Below the pieces are notes generated by a model that worked only from the letters and a program-made list of their open reading frames with translations, did not search any database and was not told where the DNA came from. Positions 1 to 5,627 of a stretch of 8,215 bases of DNA are shown here, one piece after another. Position numbers and translations under genes: made by a program. Source of the DNA: an uncultured Brevundimonas sp. (lineage in GTDB: Bacteria; Pseudomonadota; Alphaproteobacteria; Caulobacterales; Caulobacteraceae); contig CAMPGL010000093.1 of assembly GCA_946885435.1 (NCBI GenBank), forward strand, positions 1-8,215, read 5' to 3'. Position 1 is the first letter of the stretch. Every line of letters starts with the position of its first letter.

Positions 1-401
1 CGCGCAAGAGCCAGGTCTGGCTGGTCGGCTTCGGCGAGAGCGGGCTGGATTTCGAGCTGCTCGTCTGGCCCACCCAGGACGCCGTCAAGCGGCCCGCCGC
101 CATGCACGCCGCCTATACCTGGGCCATCGCCGATGCGCTGGACGCCGCCGGCATCGAGATCCCGTTCCCGCAGACCGACCTCAGGCTGCGCAGCGTCTTC
201 GGCCGCGAGGGCGACGACGCGCTGAAGGTGCTGGGGCTCGGCGAACACATGCACAAGGCGCCGGCGGAGCCGCCGCCCTCAAAGGGAGACCGCTCCGCCG
301 AGCCGGAGCCGAGGGCGCCGCCGGTGAACGATGCCGCCCTCGACCTGATGTCGCCTCCGACCGATCCGACCAATGAAGCGCGCGAGGCCGATCAGAGCTG
401 A
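1..401 (+). CDS. MscS-family mechanosensitive ion channel, C-terminal part (5' end outside window)
   Basis: Reading frame opens at base 3 and ends with TGA at 399-401; only the last 132 residues are present. The visible part starts with RKSQVWLVGFGESGLDFELL, then VWPTQDAVKRPAAMHAAYTW, and then GIEIPFPQTDLRLRSVFG. A beta-strand segment of the type GFGESGLDFEL, followed by a helix and the signature GIEIPFPQxDLxxR, is the hallmark of the cytoplasmic C-terminal domain of small-conductance mechanosensitive channels, which release solutes through the inner membrane on hypo-osmotic shock. After it comes a tail of about 60 residues rich in Pro, Glu and Ala, probably disordered and not part of the family core. 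The pore helices are outside the window, so the subfamily (MscS, MscK-like, cyclic-nucleotide gated and so on) cannot be assigned. The 3' end overlaps the end of the convergent HAAS-type gene by 10 bp. Confidence 0.8.
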   Translation, partial: RKSQVWLVGFGESGLDFELLVWPTQDAVKRPAAMHAAYTWAIADALDAAGIEIPFPQTDLRLRSVFGREGDDALKVLGLGEHMHKAPAEPPPSKGDRSAEPEPRAPPVNDAALDLMSPPTDPTNEAREADQS

Positions 402-1486
402 TCGAGCCGGCGGTCCCGTCCCGTGGCCAGCCGGCCTAGGCTGATGAGCACGCGCGCGGCGGCCTCCAGGATGATGAAGCCGAGGATCACGATGACGGTC
501 ACCTCGACGTCCCAGCCGCCGTTCCGGATGACGTCGCGCACCTGCTCGAAGGCCGCGCCGGGCGTGGAGGCCTCCAGCTGGACGCCCAGGGGCGAGACGA
601 ACAGGACCCAGGCGGCGCCCACGGCCCGCGCGCAGGCCAGGCCGATGTCGCCCAGCGCCGCCATTCGGACGGCCCGGGGCCGCAGCGCGCGGAACAGGTC
701 GAAGGCGACGCGGCAGACGCCATAGACCACCACCGGCCACCACAGGGCCGCGATCACGGCCTGGACCGCGGCGGTGTAGTCCACGCCCCAGACCAGAGCC
801 TCGATGTCCTCCACGCCCGTCCCGCCGAGCCGCAGGGCGCCGACCCACCACAGCAGGAACACCGCCATGGCGGTGGCGCTGGCCAGCGCCCGCGCCACCG
901 GCGACATGCGCGAGCCGGTCGCGTCGACATAGACCACCTTCGGCTGGCCCGACTGCATCGCCTTGCCCCAGGTGTCGGCGTTCAGCCGCCCGAGTTCGAA
1001 CAGGCCGAGGTCGCGCACCCGCCAGTTGGTGATGAACCCCGGCTTGCCGCCGTACCGCTCCCAGACGAAGCCGAGGACCGTCACGAGCCCGAGCAGCGTC
1101 AGTCCGCCCTCGATGAAGCCGCCGAGCGCCTGGGCGAAGGCCTGGCCCACGTCCATGCCGCCGAGCACGCGGCCGCCCAGGCCGATCACCGAGAGCAGCG
1201 CCATCGCCGCCAGCCCGACCTTCATGGCGAACAGCCACCAGGGAAACAGCTCCGGTCCGATCAGATGCTGAGGTCCCGAGCCGTAGCGCGCCGCCACCGC
1301 CAGCGGGTGGCCCAGCTCGCGCAGGACGGCCTCGGTCTCGTCATCGGTCAGCGAGCGGCCGAGCTCGGCCTCGCGCGCCTCGATGCGGCTCATCAGGTCG
1401 TCGCGCAGCTCGGCGACGACGTCCTCGCGCTGGTCCGGATTGAGCTGAGCCGCCACGGCGGCCAGGTAGCGTTCGATCAGGCTCAT
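392..1486 (-). CDS. HAAS-domain-type six-helix membrane protein, partner of PadR regulator
   Basis: A 364-residue protein of unknown biochemical function. Residues 1-75 (MSLIERYLAAVAAQL..., REDVVAELRDDL, LTDDETEAVLRELGHP) form the helical, charged module seen at the N terminus of HAAS / DUF1700-like and permease-prefix proteins, usually encoded next to PadR regulators. About six hydrophobic segments follow, near residues 82-104, 113-142, 197-217, 237-260, 278-300 and 327-350. Start: ATG at 1486 is preferred because MSLIERYL is the typical beginning of this module and an AAGGGG lies 9 bases upstream. A GTG 11 codons further upstream (1519-1517) overlaps the PadR stop as GTGA and has GGAG 8 bases ahead, so a translationally coupled longer form is possible. 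It is almost certainly co-transcribed with padR. Known for such pairs: the regulator controls the membrane protein. What this protein transports or senses cannot be read from the sequence. Confidence 0.8.
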   Translation of the reverse strand: MSLIERYLAAVAAQLNPDQREDVVAELRDDLMSRIEAREAELGRSLTDDETEAVLRELGHPLAVAARYGSGPQHLIGPELFPWWLFAMKVGLAAMALLSVIGLGGRVLGGMDVGQAFAQALGGFIEGGLTLLGLVTVLGFVWERYGGKPGFITNWRVRDLGLFELGRLNADTWGKAMQSGQPKVVYVDATGSRMSPVARALASATAMAVFLLWWVGALRLGGTGVEDIEALVWGVDYTAAVQAVIAALWWPVVVYGVCRVAFDLFRALRPRAVRMAALGDIGLACARAVGAAWVLFVSPLGVQLEASTPGAAFEQVRDVIRNGGWDVEVTVIVILGFIILEAAARVLISLGRLATGRDRRLDQL

Positions 1487-1515
1487 CGCCCCATTCCCCT
1501 TCTTCGATTCCTTGG

Positions 1516-1842
1516 TCACAGCACGCGCTCCAGCGAGGCGGAGATCCGCCGCCATTCCTCGTGCAGGCGGCGCAGCACGCCCTCGCCGTCCGGCGACAGG
1601 CGGTAGAAGCGCTTGCGGCGCTTGTCTTCCTCGCGCCACTCGCTGGTCAGCAGGCCCTGGCTCTCCAGGCGGCGCAGCAGCGGATAGAGGGTGGATTCCT
1701 CCATCTCGATGCCGTCCTCGGCCAGGGCGACGCGCAGCGAGTAGCCGTACTGCTCCGTCCTCAGGCGCGCGAGCACGGCCAGGACGAGCGAGCCCCGGCG
1801 GAGCTCAAGCCTCAGCGCTTCGAACTGTTCGGTTTCGCCCAT
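1516..1842 (-). CDS. PadR-family transcriptional regulator
   Basis: A 108-residue protein, the usual length of the short (PadR-s1) subfamily, consisting of a winged helix-turn-helix and one dimerisation helix. Seen in order: LRRGSLVLAVLARL (residues 14-27, first helix), YGYSL (32-36), the recognition-helix region EESTLYPLLRRLESQGLL (48-65), the wing with basic residues KRRKRFYRLSPDGE (74-87), and a C-terminal amphipathic helix. Start: ATG at 1842 has AGGTGA five bases upstream. An in-frame ATG at 1875 would add 11 residues encoded inside the palindromic control region, which makes it unlikely. The stop lies 29 bp before the downstream ATG of the HAAS-type membrane protein gene, or overlaps its alternative GTG start. 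PadR proteins normally repress their own operon until a ligand binds; the palindromes just upstream fit autoregulation (inference). The ligand is unknown. Confidence 0.93.
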   Translation of the reverse strand: MGETEQFEALRLELRRGSLVLAVLARLRTEQYGYSLRVALAEDGIEMEESTLYPLLRRLESQGLLTSEWREEDKRRKRFYRLSPDGEGVLRRLHEEWRRISASLERVL

Positions 1843-1847
1843 GCCGG

Positions 1848-1853
1848 TCACCT
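1848..1853 (-). promoter_or_regulatory. Ribosome binding site of the PadR gene
   Basis: AGGTGA on the minus strand, five bases before ATG 1842. It decides between this start and the in-frame ATG at 1875. Confidence 0.7.
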
Positions 1854-1860
1854 GCCGCCA

Positions 1861-1909
1861 CATAGTGTGTGACACACAGTGTATGCCGCATACTGTGCGA
1901 CGCCGTCAA
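1861..1909 (-). promoter_or_regulatory. PadR-HAAS operon promoter with two adjacent inverted repeats (candidate PadR operator)
   Basis: On the minus strand a TTGACG hexamer at 1909-1904 is a good -35 element. No convincing -10 stands at the standard distance: candidates are CATACA after 18 bases or TACACT after 20. Two symmetrical elements follow at once: GTATG-CCG-CATAC (1881-1893) and TGTGTG-A-CACACA (1866-1878), both perfect within the arms. They cover the spacer, -10 and likely transcription start, where a repressor would block RNA polymerase. The known PadR sites that have been studied are also dyads built on ATGT/ACAT-like half-sites, and a partly matching CACAGT...ACTGTG frame surrounds the 1881-1893 dyad. 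The inverted repeats are seen directly; the operator role is inferred. Confidence 0.6.
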
Positions 1910-1919
1910 GTGGTGCGGA

Positions 1920-3695
1920 TCAGAGCGGCCAGAAGGTCAGGATCAGCGGGGGGCCGGCGAGCACGACGAGCAGGCTGAGCGGCGCGCCCAGGCGGGGGTA
2001 GTCGGCGAACTTGTAGCCGCCGGGCCCCATCACCAGCGTATTGCACTGGTGACCGATGGGCGTGAGGAAGTCGCAGGCCGCGCCGACCGCGACCGCCATC
2101 AGGAACGGGTCTGGGTTCAGCCCCAGCCTCTGGGCAAGGGTCGCGCCGATGGGCGCCACGATCAACACGGTCGCTGCGTTGTTCAGGAAGGGCGTCACCG
2201 CCATGGAGGCGACCAGGACGCCTCCGACCGCCAGCACGCCGGGCGCGCCCGCGAAGACGCCTGACAGGGCGCCGGCGATCAGATCCGCCCCGCCGGTCTG
2301 CTGGATGGCGTCCGACACGGGGATCAGGGCGGCCACCAGCACCAGCAACGGCCCGTCCAGCGCGGCATAGGCTTCGCGCATGCGCAGGCCGCCCAGCGCC
2401 ACGATCGCCACCGCCGCTCCGAAGAAGGCCACGGCCACCGGCACGACGCCGAAGCCCACGAGAATCATCGCCGCCGCCAGGACGACCGCGGGCAGGTAGC
2501 GCTTGCGCGCATCGCCAAGCCGCACCTCCCGCTCCACCAGCGGCAGCAGGTCGAGCCCCTGCAGGGTGGCGGGCATGCTGTTCTCCGGCCCCTGAAGCAG
2601 CAGGATGTCGCCCGGCTGCAGCTTGGCGGTCCTCAGGTGCTGGGTCAGCTCGTAGCCGCTGCGCGACACGCCCAGCAGGTTGATGCCGTACTGGCCATAG
2701 AGGTCCGACTGCCGCACCGACTGCGCCTTCAGGGGGGAGTTGCGCCCGACCACGGCCTCGACCAGCACCACCTCTTCGGTCGGGGCGCTCATCGTCACCG
2801 GCCGATCGTCCCGGACGAGCTTCAGCCGGCTGCGATCCAGGAAGGATTCGAGCGCTTCCTGGCCGCCTTCGATCAGGACGACGTCGCCCTCCCGAACCAC
2901 CACATTGCCGCGCGGCCGAGGCTTGCGCTTGCCCTCGCGGATCAACGCCAGGATGCGGACGTCCCCGCCACCCAGCTCGGTCAGCCTGGACACGCTCAGC
3001 GCGCCGTGGCTCCAGCCCTCCGGCGCCATGGCCTCGGTCGCATAGGCGTTGGCGGCCAGGGCAGCCTTCATGCTGGTGGCGCCCTGGCGGTCGCGCGGCA
3101 GCAGCCGATAACCGACCGCCAGAAAGACGAGCGCCATGGCCGTGATCGCCAGCCCGACCGGCGCATAGTCGTACATGCGGAACGGCTCGCCCAGGATGTC
3201 GGCGCGCACCTCCGCCACGATGATGTTGGGCGAGGTCCCGACCAGGGTGACCATGCCGCCCACCATCGCTCCGAAAGCCATGGGCATCAGCAAGCGCGAG
3301 GGGGATGTGCCGGAACGCCGGCAAACCTGCAGGGCGACGGGCGTCATGATCGCCAGGGCCCCCACGTTCTTGGTCGCCATGGACAGAATGGTGACCGCCG
3401 CTGTCAGCACCGGGACCTGAGACTGCTCGCTCTTCAGCAGGGGCAGCACGCGTCGCAACGCCATCTCGACGATGCCCGAGCGGGCGAAGGCCGCCGAGAC
3501 GATCAGGGCGCAGGCGATGATGACCGTGACGTCGTTGCGGAAGCCGTCGAAGGCCGCTTCGGCCGGGATCACCCCAATGGCCAAGCCGACGACCAGCGCC
3601 GCCACGGCCACGAGGTCGTAGCGGAACCGCCCCCAGACGAAGGCGATGATGGTCAGCCCCACCAGGCCGAAGGCCAGCGCCTGATCCAGTGTCAC
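1920..3695 (-). CDS. SLC13-family anion permease with two RCK_C (TrkA-C)-like domains
   Basis: A 591-residue inner-membrane transporter of the divalent anion:sodium symporter / ArsB-NhaD (IT) superfamily. N-terminal half, residues 1-200: about five or six hydrophobic segments with the repeat signature GTSPNIIV (153-160). Middle, residues about 215-390: two soluble domains resembling TrkA-C/RCK_C (DVRILALIREGKRKPRPRG... and INLLGVSRSGYELTQHLR...), each with the pattern GDxxLxxG (GDVVLIEG at 270-277, GDILLLQG at 362-369). C-terminal half, residues 400-591: further helices with the second signature FLNNAATV (503-510) and DFLTPIGHQCNTLVMGPGGY (542-561). The two paired N-rich hairpins are what the family uses to bind sodium and substrate. 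This domain order (half, two RCK_C, half) is common in bacterial members annotated for sulfate, dicarboxylates or other anions; the substrate cannot be fixed. Start is GTG at 3695, with no in-frame alternative upstream (TGA at 3704) and only a weak ribosome site. It lies 65 bp after the PEP mutase family gene and may be co-transcribed with it. Confidence 0.9.
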   Translation of the reverse strand: MTLDQALAFGLVGLTIIAFVWGRFRYDLVAVAALVVGLAIGVIPAEAAFDGFRNDVTVIIACALIVSAAFARSGIVEMALRRVLPLLKSEQSQVPVLTAAVTILSMATKNVGALAIMTPVALQVCRRSGTSPSRLLMPMAFGAMVGGMVTLVGTSPNIIVAEVRADILGEPFRMYDYAPVGLAITAMALVFLAVGYRLLPRDRQGATSMKAALAANAYATEAMAPEGWSHGALSVSRLTELGGGDVRILALIREGKRKPRPRGNVVVREGDVVLIEGGQEALESFLDRSRLKLVRDDRPVTMSAPTEEVVLVEAVVGRNSPLKAQSVRQSDLYGQYGINLLGVSRSGYELTQHLRTAKLQPGDILLLQGPENSMPATLQGLDLLPLVEREVRLGDARKRYLPAVVLAAAMILVGFGVVPVAVAFFGAAVAIVALGGLRMREAYAALDGPLLVLVAALIPVSDAIQQTGGADLIAGALSGVFAGAPGVLAVGGVLVASMAVTPFLNNAATVLIVAPIGATLAQRLGLNPDPFLMAVAVGAACDFLTPIGHQCNTLVMGPGGYKFADYPRLGAPLSLLVVLAGPPLILTFWPL

Positions 3696-3714
3696 GTGTT
3701 GTCAGCCCCGACGT

Positions 3715-3732
3715 CGTTCACCTTCCTGAACG
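3715..3732 (-). repeat. Small hairpin in the leader of the SLC13 permease gene
   Basis: Perfect inverted repeat CGTTCA / TGAACG with a six-base loop that reads GGAAGG on the transcribed strand. It sits between the stop of the PEP mutase family gene and the GTG start of the permease gene, with the near edge 19 bases ahead of the GTG. There is no T-run, so it is not a standard intrinsic terminator. It could be an mRNA-stability or translation-control element, or chance. Confidence 0.3.
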
Positions 3733-3760
3733 CCCGGACCGCGCGCGGGATGCATGAGCT

Positions 3761-4537
3761 TCAGAGGAACAGGGCGTTCGCCTCGCCATAGGCCAGAGCG
3801 CCGTCCGTCATCGGCTCGATCCGGCCGTCCGCGAGGAACCCCGTGGCCAGCCGTCGCGTCAGGCCCATCACGGCCTCGGAGATCGCCGAGCCCACGGACA
3901 GCCGGCGCACGCCGAGTCGCCGGAGTTCCGCCACGGACGGCGTATCCGGCTTGGCCATCAGGTTCAGCGGCAGGCCGCAATCCGCCACGACCCGCGAAAT
4001 CTCCTGCGGCTGCGCGAGATAGGGGCAGAACAGCCCGTCCGCGCCGGCCGCGCGGTAGAGGGCCGCCCGTCTCAACGCCTCCTCCACGCGGCCTTCAGGC
4101 TCACCGACGCCCCGCAGCCACACATCCGTCCGGGCGTTGACGAACAGTTCGGGCGCCGCGGCCTTCACCGCTGAAATCTTGTCGGCGAGTCGTTCGGCCG
4201 AACCGGCCCCGTCCTCCAGGTTCACGCCAGACGCGCCCGCGTCCCGGACCTGTTTCGCCAGCGCAGCAACCCTGGCCGGGTCGTCGGAATACCCGCCCTC
4301 CAGGTCAGTGCTGACCGGCGCGGAAACGACCCGCGCGATCTCCTCGACCGTTTCGAGCACGGCCGCGACCGGGAGGTGGTCGCCATCGCGATAGCCGCGG
4401 ACCCACGCCACCCCAGCGCTGGTGGTGGCCAGTGCGGGAGCGCCCAGGCTCTCCACAAGTCGTGCGCTGCCCGCGTCCCAGACGTTTGGCAGGATCAACA
4501 GGCCGGTCTGGTGGAGGCGAAGGAAGGTGTCGCTCAT
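3761..4537 (-). CDS. Isocitrate lyase / PEP phosphonomutase superfamily enzyme
   Basis: A 258-residue cytoplasmic (beta/alpha)8-barrel enzyme. Family signatures seen in order: LPNVWDAGSARLVESLG (16-32), ATTSAG (37-42), GYRDGD (48-53), STDLEGGY (76-83) with the Mg-binding acidic residues, GVNLEDG (104-110), FVNARTDVWL (132-141), and LMAKPDTPSVAELRRLGVRR (193-212). Superfamily members form or cleave C-C or C-P bonds next to a 2-oxo or enolate group, for example methylisocitrate lyase, oxaloacetate decarboxylase or hydrolase, and PEP mutase. The KKCGH/KRCGH loop carrying the catalytic cysteine of true isocitrate and methylisocitrate lyases is absent: after NLEDG the chain runs GAGSAERLADKISAVK. 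A plain lyase of those two types is therefore unlikely; an oxaloacetate- or phosphonate-type activity fits better, but the exact substrate is unknown. Start at 4537 has AAGGAGA five bases upstream; an upstream ATG at 4585 lacks such support. Neighbours: the permease gene 65 bp downstream, the XRE regulator gene 73 bp upstream. Confidence 0.88.
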   Translation of the reverse strand: MSDTFLRLHQTGLLILPNVWDAGSARLVESLGAPALATTSAGVAWVRGYRDGDHLPVAAVLETVEEIARVVSAPVSTDLEGGYSDDPARVAALAKQVRDAGASGVNLEDGAGSAERLADKISAVKAAAPELFVNARTDVWLRGVGEPEGRVEEALRRAALYRAAGADGLFCPYLAQPQEISRVVADCGLPLNLMAKPDTPSVAELRRLGVRRLSVGSAISEAVMGLTRRLATGFLADGRIEPMTDGALAYGEANALFL

Positions 4538-4542
4538 CAGGG

Positions 4543-4549
4543 TCTCCTT
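4543..4549 (-). promoter_or_regulatory. Strong ribosome binding site of the PEP mutase family gene
   Basis: AAGGAGA on the minus strand, five bases before ATG 4537. It is the strongest Shine-Dalgarno match in the window and fixes the start against the upstream in-frame ATG at 4585. Confidence 0.8.
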
Positions 4550-4610
4550 GACGGCCCGCACCCTACACGCCTGCCCGCCGCGCACCTCCCGCAGCTTGCG
4601 GTCAACCGCG

Positions 4611-4820
4611 TCAGTCGTTCAGCCAAAACAGATCCTCGACCGTCACGCCCAGGGCGCGCGCGAGGCTCAGCGCGAGCGTCGTTGAGGGCACGAAGACGCC
4701 GTTCTCGACCGTGTTCACCGTCTTGCGGGAGACGCCCACCTTGTCGGCCAGCTCGGCCTGTGTGAGCCCCGCCGCCGTCCGCACCTCGCGGAGGCGCGAG
4801 CCCAGGCGTGGGTCAGCCAT
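4611..4820 (-). CDS. Small XRE-family helix-turn-helix regulator
   Basis: A 69-residue protein that is almost entirely one Cro/C1-type helix-turn-helix domain. Seen: RLREVRTAAGLTQAELADKV (9-28, helices 1-2), GVSRKTVNTVENG (29-41, recognition helix and turn), and STTLALSLARALGVTVEDLF (46-65, helices 4-5). The form GLTQ-AELA-VSRKTV-ENG-PS-VEDLF is that of the short YgzD/YozG-like regulators commonly encoded directly beside a small multi-helix membrane protein. That is the arrangement here: its ATG overlaps the last 8 bp of the membrane protein gene (4813-4820), implying translational coupling, with AAGG nine bases upstream inside the preceding gene. There is no ligand or oligomerisation domain, so it probably acts as a dimer on repeats upstream of the membrane protein gene (inference). 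Regulated signal unknown. Confidence 0.92.
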   Translation of the reverse strand: MADPRLGSRLREVRTAAGLTQAELADKVGVSRKTVNTVENGVFVPSTTLALSLARALGVTVEDLFWLND

Positions 4821-5505
4821 CCTGGTCGGCCTTGCGGTCCAGCCAGGCGAACCTCAGCCCCGCCGAGGCCCCGGCGACCCCGAGCACCATCGGCATGAGG
4901 CGCACGGCCAGCTCAGGCTGAAACAGCCCCAGGCCGTAGACGCCCGTAGCGCCCGCCAGCAGGACGAAGAAGGCGAAGACGATCGCGCGCCCACGCAGGA
5001 CGCGGCTGAACTCGTCGTCCAGATAGCGCTTCAGCTTCCGGGACCCTCCATCCCAGCCCATGAGGATGGCCGCGACGACCCAGGCGTATAGCGGCGCCAG
5101 GCTCATCATGAGCCAGTCGGTGAGCCCGAGCGCCTCGCCGTCCTGGAGACGCCCCACCGTCAGCACGCCCAGGCTTGAGAAGATCAGCGCAGAGATCGGG
5201 AACAGCGTCAGCTGCTGCGTACGCGCGCGCTGGGCCCTGTCGATCCGGCCGCCGAGCGCATCCAGCCGGCGCGCCGCCTCACCGGGCCGATGCAGCCAGG
5301 CGATGATGGCGCCGGCAAGCGCGCCCAGCACACCCCCGAGCATCAGCCACAGACCCGGCATGCGCGCCTCGCCGATGGCGCCCTGCTGTGACATCGCCCC
5401 GATGGCCACGCTCATGCCGCCGAGGGCGGTGACGACCAGCCCGGCCTTCATACGCCCAAGCCGGCGGCTCTCTTCGGTATCCAGCCGTGCGCGTTCGTCG
5501 GACAT
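4813..5505 (-). CDS. Six-helix membrane protein, partner of the XRE regulator
   Basis: A 230-residue protein not recognised as a named family. A charged cytoplasmic N terminus (residues 1-20) is followed by about six hydrophobic segments near 20-38, 51-72, 99-117, 129-149, 171-194 and 200-221. There is a basic or amphipathic loop between the second and third (HRPGEAARRLDALGGRIDRA) and a charged loop before the fifth (SRKLKRYLDDEFSRVLRGRA). The DDEFSRVLRGRAIVFAFFVL stretch matches the DE-x6-R-x-x-A pattern found ahead of a helix in DUF2178-like proteins that are paired with small XRE regulators. Start ATG at 5505 has GAGG eight bases upstream. It is the first gene of a two-gene unit with the XRE gene, preceded by an unusual repeat array that probably controls it. 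Function unknown; a membrane sensor that sequesters or tunes the regulator, or simply the regulator's target, are both possible. Confidence 0.8.
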   Translation of the reverse strand: MSDERARLDTEESRRLGRMKAGLVVTALGGMSVAIGAMSQQGAIGEARMPGLWLMLGGVLGALAGAIIAWLHRPGEAARRLDALGGRIDRAQRARTQQLTLFPISALIFSSLGVLTVGRLQDGEALGLTDWLMMSLAPLYAWVVAAILMGWDGGSRKLKRYLDDEFSRVLRGRAIVFAFFVLLAGATGVYGLGLFQPELAVRLMPMVLGVAGASAGLRFAWLDRKADQDG

Positions 5506-5516
5506 GACCCATTCCT

Positions 5517-5562
5517 CGTGTAACTCCTAGGTTACACGTATCACCTATAGGTTACACGTCAA
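5517..5562 (-). promoter_or_regulatory. Promoter of the membrane protein / XRE pair with three octamer half-sites
   Basis: The octamer GTTACACG occurs twice directly (5531-5538 and 5551-5558) and once inverted as CGTGTAAC (5517-5524). The first two form a perfect 8-bp inverted repeat around six bases. The direct copies extend to a 12-bp identity, TAGGTTACACGT (5528-5539 and 5548-5559), exactly 20 bp apart, about two helical turns. A 10-bp palindrome ACCTATAGGT lies at 5543-5552. On the minus strand TTGACG (5562-5557) is a good -35 overlapping the far repeat; the -10 near 5540-5534 is weak. The nearest half-site ends 12 bases before the ATG and covers the edge of the ribosome site. The layout suits cooperative autorepression by the XRE protein (inference). 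Confidence 0.65.
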
Positions 5563-5627
5563 GCCTGAGCGTGCGACCCTCGACATAGCGTGGCAATGTC
5601 ATCTCTGCGGCGGCTGGGAGGCCCGTC

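Noticed and set aside
279..1238. 319-residue minus-strand open frame
   Set aside because: It is frame-shifted relative to the HAAS-type gene and the composition is Arg/Gly-rich nonsense; the membrane protein frame explains the region.
1906..3324. 472-residue minus-strand open frame
   Set aside because: It is an alternative frame of the SLC13 permease gene, and the conserved GTSPN and FLNNAATV motifs lie in the other frame.
3739..3748. Perfect palindrome CCGCGCGCGG
   Set aside because: Simple alternating GC sequence, expected by chance in DNA of this composition.
2637..3791. 384-residue plus-strand open frame
   Set aside because: It lies antisense to the SLC13 permease gene and is rich in His, Arg and Gln without family motifs, typical of a shadow frame.
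4578..4610. Intrinsic terminator after the XRE gene
   Set aside because: Short inverted repeats exist (GCGG-TTGA-CCGC and CCGCA-AGC-TGCGG on the minus strand), but the stems are short, they overlap each other and no T-run follows.
5582..5600. Inverted repeat GACAT / ATGTC ahead of the small lipoprotein gene
   Set aside because: Only five base pairs around a nine-base loop, no relation to a visible promoter; chance level.
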